A stretch of DNA of 64,000 nt from Pelodictyon phaeoclathratiforme BU-1 (GTDB taxonomy: Bacteria > Bacteroidota > Chlorobiia > Chlorobiales > Chlorobiaceae). Every line of letters begins with the position of its first letter. Position 1 is the first letter of the stretch. Location: the NCBI RefSeq assembly GCF_000020645.1, contig NC_011060.1, positions 2,742,501-2,806,500 of the forward strand, in the 5' to 3' direction. The position numbers and the translations under genes are program-made. Of the stretch, positions 1 to 6,266 are shown one piece after another. The notes under the pieces were generated by a model. It saw nothing but the letters and a program-made list of their open reading frames with translations, did not search any database and was not told the origin of the DNA.

Positions 1-399
1 ATTCGATGGGGCGTTCTTGATATCGAGCGCCATGAGCTTCAGTTCACCGAAAAGGGGCTTGAAGGAGTGAAGGTCAATGCTCCCGGCAAATGGAAAAACG
101 AGCTGACAAACCGGGATATCAGCGATATGTACATCTCTCCCGAAGGTGAAATCTGGGTATCTGCCGCAGAAGACAACGGAGATAACGGAGCGTTCAATTC
201 AGTGATCTACTCTCCGGGCAGAATTTCCGGTAATTTCAGTTTACCTGTTCTTGCCAATCGGCATTCCGGGGTCTGGCGGACTATCGGCTCTCTCAAGATT
301 GAGGCATTAAGCGGAGCTGCCGAATCTGTCGCAGGAAGCCGTATGAGCATCGGCAGCGACGACGAAAATTATGGCGGCATCTGGAGGCCTGTGGAATAA
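1..399 (+). CDS. C-terminal part of an unidentified protein (5' end outside window)
   Basis: The frame is open from base 1 and ends at a stop at 397-399, so about 132 residues of the C-terminus are present. An internal GTG at 67 is unlikely to be the true start because the frame continues upstream without a stop. The residues are rich in G, S, N and W (ISPEGEIWVS, GGIWRPVE), which would suit beta-strand repeat folds such as propellers, but I recognise no family. The gene faces right, opposite to the minus-strand accessory genes that follow, so it marks the left edge of that island. Confidence 0.55.
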   Translation: MRWGVLDIERHELQFTEKGLEGVKVNAPGKWKNELTNRDISDMYISPEGEIWVSAAEDNGDNGAFNSVIYSPGRISGNFSLPVLANRHSGVWRTIGSLKIEALSGAAESVAGSRMSIGSDDENYGGIWRPVE

Positions 400-566
400 T
401 CCGCCTGAAACAGCCTGAATTTCGACGATACGAAAAAGCCTCTCCCTGGCGTGCAATGTCAACATCAGGGTAAAGCAGGGCGGACATCTGAAGGATGAAA
501 TCCGTACCGCATTGAAATTTCGTCAGTTGCTCGAACAGTGAATCAATGGAATGCAACAGCTGTTGA

Positions 567-824
567 TCATCTGACATACCCGCCGAAGCTATTTTTTGCA
601 TTATACTCGCCTTTTATCCATTCACCATTTTTCATCTTCTCGATACGAACATCCCTGAATCTTACGGATTCCGGATCCTTTGCGATATTTATTACCGCTG
701 TTTTTGCCTCGATAATCGCTTTAGGCTCAACAGCGCCATGCAGGAATAACGGATACATCATCATTATCATTAAAATGATAAAAGATCTTATTTTCATACA
801 TGTATGTAGTTTTTTTATAAACAT
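567..824 (-). CDS. Small exported protein, probably truncated at the C-terminus
   Basis: This is an 85-residue protein with a signal-like N-terminus: KK, a hydrophobic stretch rich in I, L and M, then a likely cut near LHG/AVEP. The mature part carries DPESVRFRDVRI and GEYNAKNSFGGY. I recall these from small proteobacterial and phage-type secreted proteins, where the chain normally runs a few tens of residues past the NAKNSFGGY motif. Here it stops three residues after it. The start at 824 is preceded by CAGGA at a suitable spacing; a second ATG at 797 is possible. It lies 35 bases after the next gene on the same strand. The function is unknown. Confidence 0.5.
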   Translation of the reverse strand: MFIKKLHTCMKIRSFIILMIMMMYPLFLHGAVEPKAIIEAKTAVINIAKDPESVRFRDVRIEKMKNGEWIKGEYNAKNSFGGYVR

Positions 825-859
825 TTCACATCCTGCGTCACGACAGCGCCATTTCTATT

Positions 860-1126
860 TTATCTACTCAACCATTTTCCAATACCGCTCCAATCTCCTG
901 TAATCGCGCCATACAATAAAGCCAAAGCCAGAATCACCAGAATACAGCCGGTTACAACTGAATCATGAGACGAACGCTCCTCTGGTGTCATGGCCGAGTA
1001 GTTTCTCTCAAATTCTCTTCTTCTCGCTTGACGCGTTGGAACTCCAACATGAAGATGACAGTAGCCATTTGCTGTCGCTTGATTACGGCATGGCTTGCCT
1101 GACTTTGTGAATCCCTGACACTGCAT
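860..1126 (-). CDS. Small Cys/His-motif membrane protein
   Basis: The 88-residue protein starts with a compact metal-binding-like block, CQGFTKSGKPCRN followed by GYCHLH, giving the C-x(n)-C...C-x2-H spacing seen in small DUF5763-type proteins. The middle is basic and acidic (RQARRREFERNY, TPEERSS). The C-terminal third is one hydrophobic helix (VTGCILVILALALLYGAI) followed by a short WSGIGKWL tail. It is probably anchored in the membrane with the Cys/His block outside the bilayer. An attC-like site ends about 43 bases upstream of its start, so it may be a cassette gene. No specific function can be given. Confidence 0.6.
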   Translation of the reverse strand: MQCQGFTKSGKPCRNQATANGYCHLHVGVPTRQARRREFERNYSAMTPEERSSHDSVVTGCILVILALALLYGAITGDWSGIGKWLSR

Positions 1127-1535
1127 CTATGAAGTCAAAATTTCTTTTATTCTTGAAAAGAATCAACTAGCTAACAAGTCCAGAGCATCACGATTCTGCA
1201 TCTTGAAGATATTGTTAATATATATTATAAGTTACCAAAAGAAGTACCATTAACTCTATAAACCAACGCCGCAGCCTACCACACCTTGCCATGTCGGTAT
1301 GGGTGATGTTGCTTTCCCTCTCATCCTACGAGGTCAGCCTGAAAATTGTGGTGATTTCGGAGCTCAATAGGACTCCTGTGTTTTCCCCTGTCAACGCTTC
1401 CCCATTCCATTGCTGGCTATCGAGGCATGACTCGGGGTCATGATGGTTGGCTATACCTTTCATGTGAGTAACTTGCATACTCCACTTTCTACCGGTTTTT
1501 ATCGGCGCTTACTGGATGTCCCCAAGTATTCCATT
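1127..1535. other. Intergenic stretch with an attC-like site and coding debris
   Basis: This 409-base stretch has no intact gene. The right-hand end of the small gene is followed by the attC-like site at 1169-1220. From about 1260 to 1535 the plus strand carries broken coding sequence: one frame reads SYEVSLKIVVISELNRTP and then SPVNASPFHCWLSRHDSGS before a stop, and the reading continues in another frame. This looks like a decayed passenger or mobile-element remnant, but I could not assign it to a family. Confidence 0.4.
1169..1220 (-). other. attC-like recombination site (candidate F)
   Basis: Read on the minus strand the site begins TATTAAC and ends GTTAGCT, matching the RYYYAAC...GTTRRRY layout of integron attC sites. 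Between them two short arms, CTTG/CAAG and CAGA/TCTG, can pair with unpaired bases between the arms, as attC hairpins do. The start of the 88-residue gene follows on the same strand about 43 bases later, the usual cassette geometry. The match is by eye and the arms are short. Confidence 0.45.
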
Positions 1536-2275
1536 CTACAGAACACCCAGTGTAGGGTAACAAAACATACGACCTTCGAAATGATGTCCTTCATCATTAT
1601 TCACTATTTTTCCTGTTTTTTCCCAAGTAAAATAGTCGATTTCATTCCCTTCATCGTCTGATGTTTTAGTAATTATGCACCTCCGATCACGCGGGTTTTC
1701 TACAAACGCAATGTGATCAACCCTTACAATCTCTCTATCGGCGCGCTGGCATAGTCTACCCATATAAACTTCATTTTCTACATGATCACACTCAGAAAAT
1801 AGGGCATTACATATGGAACATTTGCCTATGGTTTCAACAAAGCTAGGGGTGTTATATTTTTTCCATCCTGGAAAAAGGGGATTTTTCGGGCGCATTTTAG
1901 ACGGGCCTCGAGATTTCGAACCCCTTCATAATCACTGACTTTTAAAGCGATAGACGTATATTCCTGTGCATCCAACAAATGGGTCCATGAATTTTCAAAA
2001 TCATTCTTCTTTAGATCTATCCACATAAAGAGAGATGATTTTAGAGCGTTGATCATGCATTGCATGTGGAAAAACTGATTGGCCGCATACTCGTTGTTTT
2101 TTTCAATTACTTGAAGCTTATATTGCTTAATAATCCCAAGATATTTTTCACACTCCGACACCTTCTGATGCTGCATTTCTGTGGATCTAGTATAGAAACT
2201 GAATTTCCCACAAGAATCTATAAAATCACAGAACTCTTCGTGAATTTTCTCATATGAAACTCTGTTCTCATTCAT
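1536..2275 (-). pseudogene. Frameshifted conserved protein with C-terminal Cys/His motif
   Basis: Two overlapping minus-strand frames look like one protein broken by a single-base indel. The upstream part starts at the ATG at 2275 (MNENRVSYEKIHEE) and is alpha-helical, ending in LEARLKCARK. The downstream frame carries NPLFPGWKKYNTPSF, then a CSIC...CDH...MGRLC metal-binding-like block and FVENPRDRRCIIT. The frames meet over a run of A5-T-C4-T5 near 1870-1895, a typical place for slippage or a sequencing error. The combined product would be about 245 residues. The ATG overlaps the stop of the preceding gene by 8 bases, so the two are translationally coupled. The function is unknown. Confidence 0.6.
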
Positions 2276-2735
2276 TGTCAATGCTCTTGCTTGCAATTTT
2301 ATTTATTGATTCTTGGAGCTTATATAGACCCTCTATACCACCTTCATAGGATATTTCTGTTAATTTTGATGTTTTCGTTTCCTTGTGGATAACCTTAAGG
2401 CGAATATTTGGCCTTTCTTTGCCCTTGAAGAAATCAGTTACGTAATTTGCAATAACGCCACAAGTGATAGAGATTAGCTCAGGGTTGTGTGATAACGCTG
2501 AAGACGAGATAAACAAGAGTGGGCCAAACCAATCGCCAGAGCGTTGCTCTACAAGCAATTCAGGTTCAGTTAAATATTTAATATCAAGCTTATACCTAGA
2601 GTATTTATAGAATGATATTATTGTCGAATGATACACATGCTTTTCATCTGCTTGGTAATTATGTGGCAGAATAACAATACCTTCAGAGCTCGGATCAAAT
2701 TGTGGAACATCTATTTCTTTAATCGTAACTTCCAT
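2268..2735 (-). CDS. Hypothetical protein, first gene of a coupled pair
   Basis: The 155-residue soluble protein has no signal peptide or obvious membrane helix. It has a strand-rich first half (YHSTIISFYKYSRYKLDIKY), a hydrophobic ISSSALSHNPELISITCGVIANYVTDFF segment, and a basic C-terminal part with IRLKVIHKETKTSKLTEISYEGG and a final helix. The ATG at 2735 is preceded by AAGGAGG at close to ideal spacing. The stop overlaps the start of the frameshifted gene, so they form a two-gene unit inside the candidate cassette island. I do not recognise the family. A defence or stress role would only be a guess from context. Confidence 0.6.
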   Translation of the reverse strand: MEVTIKEIDVPQFDPSSEGIVILPHNYQADEKHVYHSTIISFYKYSRYKLDIKYLTEPELLVEQRSGDWFGPLLFISSSALSHNPELISITCGVIANYVTDFFKGKERPNIRLKVIHKETKTSKLTEISYEGGIEGLYKLQESINKIASKSIDNE

Positions 2736-2923
2736 ATTACCTCCTTAGGATTGTGCATGGTTTAGCCATAACAATAATTAGATGGATCCGTCTATACCGC
2801 AGATTTTTGAGTTACAGTAGATATAAGACGTCATTTCCAAACCATCAAAAATATCACTAACCTATTTTTTATAAATCGCTTAAATCAACTATTTGTTTTT
2901 ATTTCTGCATCTTAGACGGATCG

Positions 2924-2988
2924 GCATAACAACATTGACTATAAGTCGAGAACGAGGCTGTAAACCCCTGATGGTGAACGAGTTAGTA
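2924..2988 (-). other. attC-like recombination site (candidate E)
   Basis: On the minus strand the site runs from ATACTAAC to GTTATGC. The inner arms pair imperfectly (about 7 of 10 positions by eye). It lies 30 bases downstream of the DUF2442 gene stop, where a cassette attC belongs. It is the weakest-pairing of the candidate sites apart from F. Confidence 0.4.
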
Positions 2989-3018
2989 TCAATAAATAAC
3001 AGAAGGTCAGACAGTGTT

Positions 3019-3264
3019 CTACTGCTCTGCTTTACCAACAACCTGCCATTGCGCCTCAATTGTGTCCGCTGACAAATCCACACCACACGCCCATTCGACG
3101 AAGTATCCTCCGTTGATAACCTTTATGAATTCACCATGGTCACGAAGCTCTTCAAACGCTTCGTATTCCAGATAAGGAGTGACATCAAAACGACCAACAC
3201 GGCCATCTTCCGAAACAACTGACAACACCCAATCAGGTTGTGGATGTAGTTCTGCAATTCTCAT
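3019..3264 (-). CDS. DUF2442 family protein
   Basis: The 81-residue protein shows the DUF2442 pattern: an N-terminal strand with HPQPDWVLSVVSEDGRVGRFDVTPYL, a central FEELRDHGEFIKV and a late VEWACGVDLSADTI. Its start overlaps the stop of the DUF4160 gene by 4 bases (ATGA), so the two are translationally coupled. DUF4160/DUF2442 pairs are widespread in accessory DNA and are often suspected to be toxin-antitoxin-like, with the DUF2442 protein as partner. That role is not proven by this sequence. Both genes appear to share one cassette between attC candidates D and E. Confidence 0.8.
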   Translation of the reverse strand: MRIAELHPQPDWVLSVVSEDGRVGRFDVTPYLEYEAFEELRDHGEFIKVINGGYFVEWACGVDLSADTIEAQWQVVGKAEQ

Positions 3265-3518
3265 TGATCAAGTCCCTTTATCGGAAATGGTTTCTTTCCA
3301 TTTACTGCCAAATTCCAGTCAGCCAATAAATCTTCGTGATGAATCTCGATCCAGGCAACTACCAGCTTGTGTTTGTTCGGTGGCAGTAAACCTGCCAATA
3401 ACGTTCCTTCAGGGATAGAGAACACTGCAACGTTTCCCTGATAATCTGCATGTATGTGCGGAACATGATGTTTCTCGGCATCCCGAAATAACATCCGAAT
3501 AAGAACACCGTAAAACAT
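3261..3518 (-). CDS. DUF4160 family protein
   Basis: The 85-residue protein carries the DUF4160 hallmark: RMLFRDAEKHHVPHIHADYQG, then AVFSIPEGTLLAG, and a C-terminal amphipathic helix with EIHHEDLLADWNLAVNG. The HxPHxH block is the conserved core of the family. It is the first gene of a two-gene unit with DUF2442. Its start lies about 50 bases after attC candidate D. A toxin-like role has been proposed for such pairs but nothing here shows activity. Confidence 0.82.
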   Translation of the reverse strand: MFYGVLIRMLFRDAEKHHVPHIHADYQGNVAVFSIPEGTLLAGLLPPNKHKLVVAWIEIHHEDLLADWNLAVNGKKPFPIKGLDQ

Positions 3519-3569
3519 TTAAATCGTAGGCATTATGCTCTAAACTTTCTCTTGTTGAGTTTATGATAT

Positions 3570-3621
3570 ACCTAACGGCCGAGCTAAAGCGGCGCGCACG
3601 CTTTTGAGCTAAAGGTTAGGC
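3570..3621 (-). other. attC-like recombination site (candidate D)
   Basis: A compact site of about 52 bases: minus strand GCCTAAC ... GTTAGGT, with inner arms (AGCTCAAAAGCG against CGCTTTAGCT) that pair with one bulged stretch. Outer and inner arms fold into a single hairpin with a small GCGCG loop. It separates the CBM21-like gene from the DUF4160 gene. Confidence 0.65.
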
Positions 3622-3654
3622 CATTTTCTGGTTTCATAATTGAGCCTACTCCCT

Positions 3655-4089
3655 TTACCATGTCTGGTAACGATCCCAATCAGCCTTGCGAAATACGAGA
3701 TCATCCTGAGGAAGGCACAGAGGACTGTGAGTATTTACTATACTATCTACTTTATCCTCGACCAGAAAATAATCACCACCATCATTGTTATCCCAGTATG
3801 TAGCACCGCTTACATCATATCTGATGGCAAACTGTAAAGACCTAGCTCCGGTTGTCCAAGCAAGACCAGACCACAACTCAAAATTCGATTCCAATGATCT
3901 TATAAATAAGCAGGGACTGATATGCCAATACGAAGAATCGTTAGATCGGCAAGGCCAAATAGTAACGTTCTTTTCGAACGCGAGATTCTTGACAATCACA
4001 TTACACTTTACTGTCCAATAGCCAAATTTGGCAGGGTTCGCGGACATGTAAGCGTCGTATAAAAAGACTCTTTGTGTTTGGTTGACCAT
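3655..4089 (-). CDS. CBM21-like carbohydrate-binding protein
   Basis: The 144-residue protein is essentially one carbohydrate-binding module of family 21 type. The visible signature is VKNLAFEKNVTI around residues 32-43, a W/Y-containing middle part, and FAIRYDVSGATYWDNNDGGDY near residues 87-107. The last block is the classic CBM21 C-terminal motif. Such modules bind starch or glycogen and are usually attached to amylases or phosphatase targeting subunits; here there is no catalytic domain and no signal peptide. AAGGA precedes the ATG at 4089. The gene lies between attC candidates C and D, so it is probably a mobile cassette. Glycogen binding is inferred from the family. Confidence 0.75.
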   Translation of the reverse strand: MVNQTQRVFLYDAYMSANPAKFGYWTVKCNVIVKNLAFEKNVTIWPCRSNDSSYWHISPCLFIRSLESNFELWSGLAWTTGARSLQFAIRYDVSGATYWDNNDGGDYFLVEDKVDSIVNTHSPLCLPQDDLVFRKADWDRYQTW

Positions 4090-4424
4090 AAGCCATTCCT
4101 TAGAAAAAGATTTTACCGCCTGCTGTATAGCGCTGTTGCCTTCCAGTCACTGGTGACTTCGTAGTACATACGGGTCATGGCATCTTCGGATCAAATATTT
4201 GTTCTTTGCGTAGCAAGATAAAAAAGTACTGGACACAGCGCGTTACGCATTCTTACTTTTTTAAGCCTAACGCAGAAAATAACCCACCAGCCTCTGTGAA
4301 ACAGTTTTTTCACAGACCGATATTCAGATGGGGTTGATTGATTTGTTGTGCGCTTTTATTGGTGGTTGTCCTTATTTCCGAATATTGATTCATTATGTAT
4401 TCTACCGTATCAATAATGTTTTGT
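4090..4424. other. Intergenic stretch with attC candidate C and a tiny open frame
   Basis: The 335 bases between the CBM21-like gene and the membrane-protein gene hold attC candidate C (4265-4351) and a 5' leader of about 165 bases before the CBM21-like start. In the leader a 21-residue minus-strand frame (4113-4178, starting MTRMYYEVTS) has no clear ribosome site and may be a cassette relic. Nothing else is visible. Confidence 0.45.
4265..4351 (-). other. attC-like recombination site (candidate C)
   Basis: Minus strand GCACAAC ... GTTAGGC, 87 bases. The outer arms pair in part (AATCAACCC against GGGTTATTTT), and the centre forms a strong hairpin TCTGTGAAA/TTTCACAGA. It follows the membrane-protein gene stop by about 75 bases. 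The left core (GCACAAC) departs from consensus. Confidence 0.55.
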
Positions 4425-5117
4425 TTAAAATATTAGAATTTGAATGTCTCCACTTCGCAACGCATACGATCTGTTTCGATAAATATACTCAATGGAAGTT
4501 CCCGTAGACGATAAAATCTTTTTTAGTTCAGGTATTTTTTTTTCTCCTTTGGGTGTATAAATAATCCAAGCTTTATTTGGTTTAAATTGTCGAGCTGCTT
4601 CTTTCAATTCGCTTGGAGTTGCTGATGATTTGAAGCCAAGTGACAAAAGCATATTAGATAGCTTAACGGATATATCCCTTTGATATGGTTTATAGAAAAC
4701 CAAAATGGAATATTCGGAATTGTTCGCGAATAATTTTTCCTTTTGTTCTCTCTCTAAAGTTTTATCTCGAGAGAAAGTGACGCCTGGAACTGCTCGCTTG
4801 AGAGTGAGTACGTCTTGGGTTAAATTACTTAATTTAAGCTTTAGCTGTTCAATGCTACCGTTAACCTCTGCTGCTTTAACGCCTATTTCCTCTTTGGTTT
4901 CTTGATTATATTTTGCCTTAATGGTTCCATCAGAATTGACTGAAATCTCAAAAGAAGTCCAAATTGAAAGACCAATTAAAAACGAACCAAAGACGATCAG
5001 CACAATTCCGCCTACACCGAATATCTGCCGTTTCACATAGACAAAAACTGCGCTCAACAACAAACCGGAACCGAGCAGAAGACCAACAATAAATGCAATA
5101 ATGTTGATTATTTTCAT
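4425..5117 (-). CDS. Membrane protein with coiled coil and cytoplasmic C-terminal domain
   Basis: The 230-residue protein has two N-terminal transmembrane helices (about residues 5-27 and 33-54), a predicted coiled-coil stretch at about 80-110 (EVNGSIEQLKLKLSNLTQDVLTLKRA), and a soluble alpha/beta C-terminal domain with SILVFYKPYQRDISVKLSNML and KAWIIYTPKGEKKIPELKKIL. The repeated strand-helix arrangement resembles small nucleotide- or ligand-sensing folds but no known motif stands out. AGAAAGG precedes the ATG, and attC candidate B ends 26 bases upstream, the typical start of a cassette gene. The function is unknown. Confidence 0.65.
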   Translation of the reverse strand: MKIINIIAFIVGLLLGSGLLLSAVFVYVKRQIFGVGGIVLIVFGSFLIGLSIWTSFEISVNSDGTIKAKYNQETKEEIGVKAAEVNGSIEQLKLKLSNLTQDVLTLKRAVPGVTFSRDKTLEREQKEKLFANNSEYSILVFYKPYQRDISVKLSNMLLSLGFKSSATPSELKEAARQFKPNKAWIIYTPKGEKKIPELKKILSSTGTSIEYIYRNRSYALRSGDIQILIF

Positions 5118-5142
5118 AAAGTCGACCTTTCTTTAATGAATT

Positions 5143-5233
5143 GCATAACGACACCGTTCAGCCGCCCGTGCGGGTGAAACCAGACTGAACACGCCAAACG
5201 CTGACGCGGGTCGGCTGGAACGGCGGGTTAGGC
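5143..5233 (-). other. attC recombination site (candidate B, best example)
   Basis: Minus strand GCCTAAC ... GTTATGC over 91 bases. The inner arms CCGTTCCAGCCG and CGGCTGAACGG pair almost perfectly with one extra unpaired base, the asymmetry that orients IntI recombination in known attC sites. A second stem-like region (CCCGCGTC / CCCGCACGGG) fills the centre. It lies directly between two same-strand genes: about 100 bases after the upstream stop and 26 bases before the next ATG. Confidence 0.8.
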
Positions 5234-5333
5234 GGGTGGGCAGAGAGACAATGCCAGGGTTCATGAATTTTGCTCTTTTTATCCATTCGGCGCAATACGC
5301 GGAGTACCGTTATTGCGGCTTTAGGCACTGCTT

Positions 5334-5810
5334 TCATTTCCGTGTTGCCTTAATCATGGCTTTCAGGTTTGATGAAATTATTGATCTTAAATGTTCGCTT
5401 GATGAGTAGTATTGAACTCGAAGTGATGCTATATCGAAGTGAAGGGTGCTTCCTTCTTTTGCAATAAGCAATATATCATTTGCTTCATTTCCGACCCCAT
5501 GAGCATACCCTAATTCGTAATAAACATTAGGGCGCTCATTAGTGAGATCACAAATTATAAATTCACAACGCTCAATTAGGTCGGTGATTTCTCGAATAAT
5601 AAGGCCAGAACCCGTATTTTCGTCAACACGCTTGACCCGCAATTTAAGTTTTCGGCATTCATCTTTAATTGCCGTATATGCATCTGCCATTTCTTGACCC
5701 CGAAAAGGCATGATGACAAAAACTAATCCTAGCTCAAAATTTCCTTGGTCATCGGGATCGTAATCTGGCCTACCGAACTCTTGATCCATAAACGTGTGGT
5801 CTCGCCCCAT
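5334..5810 (-). CDS. TIR-like / nucleoside 2-deoxyribosyltransferase-like protein
   Basis: The 158-residue protein has the flavodoxin-like fold pattern of the NDT/TIR-like superfamily: strand LVFVIMPFRG (residues 28-37), helix AYTAIKDECRKL, strand RVKRVDENTGSGLIIREITDLIERCEFIICDLT, then NERPNVYYELGYAHG and DILLIAKEG. The Glu in YYELG sits where these enzymes carry their catalytic acid, and the SG-x-I-x-x-I segment is also typical. Relatives include stand-alone NAD-cleaving effectors in anti-phage systems, but substrate and role here are inferred. AGAGGG precedes the ATG, and a GTTAGGC core ends about 24 bases upstream, so it is placed like a cassette gene. Confidence 0.7.
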   Translation of the reverse strand: MGRDHTFMDQEFGRPDYDPDDQGNFELGLVFVIMPFRGQEMADAYTAIKDECRKLKLRVKRVDENTGSGLIIREITDLIERCEFIICDLTNERPNVYYELGYAHGVGNEANDILLIAKEGSTLHFDIASLRVQYYSSSEHLRSIISSNLKAMIKATRK

Positions 5811-5833
5811 TGATAGCCCTCTTTATTTGTTCC

Positions 5834-5892
5834 GCCTAACGACAAAGTTCAGGGGCGGAGCGATAGCGGAGTCCCCATTCCTGAATGGTTCG
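5834..5892 (-). other. attC-like site or recombinant boundary (candidate A)
   Basis: A minus-strand GTTAGGC core at 5834-5840 is preceded by a hairpin in which TTCAGGAATGGGGACTCCGC pairs with GCTCCGCCCCTGAA. The distal core (TTCGAAC) is poor. This is the right-hand limit of the candidate cassette island; it could be a degenerate attC or a hybrid site. Confidence 0.5.
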
Positions 5893-6266
5893 AATATCAT
5901 ATCTGCTTCACAATGAGTGAGCAGCGACCAGCATGTTTACTCGCATCGCAACAACAGCTTACTGAAAGTATAGCAAAATAATGTCCAGCCATCAAAATAA
6001 TACGGCATAAAACCATCAGCAACTACACTGCAAACCACTGACATTCTGCCTGTGCCCGATGCCTGCCATTCGGTTATCTTCCCTGCTCCCGTTTTTGAAG
6101 GTTCCTGAAACAACACTATCTTGATGTTTTGCAATGCGATGTTGTTGTTCAACAGTCGAGCGGGATTGTCATGGGAGATGGCCACAATAAACGGCTCCAT
6201 GACAGTTCTGCGGAATGGCTTGTCGATACCGCCTGTTGCGTAGGGCTAACCGTTAACCTCCCTGAT
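5893..6266. other. Intergenic stretch upstream of serB
   Basis: No supported gene. The serB frame stays open upstream to 6129 and an 87-residue minus-strand frame lies at 5937-6200, but neither has a ribosome site or recognisable sequence. The serB promoter should lie here; I cannot place it confidently. Confidence 0.4.

Noticed and set aside
293..601. 102-residue minus-strand frame at the left end
   Set aside because: It runs antisense through the 3' end of the plus-strand gene and into the intergenic part; no ribosome site and no recognisable sequence.
1440..1661. Plus-strand 73-residue frame in the left island
   Set aside because: Overlaps the frameshifted gene in the opposite direction; no domain and no ribosome site.
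5937..6200. 87-residue minus-strand frame upstream of serB
   Set aside because: No family signal, no ribosome site, overlaps the serB leader.
6129..6266. N-terminal extension of the serB frame
   Set aside because: The ACT domain begins at the ATG at 6267; the extension has no similarity and no ribosome site.
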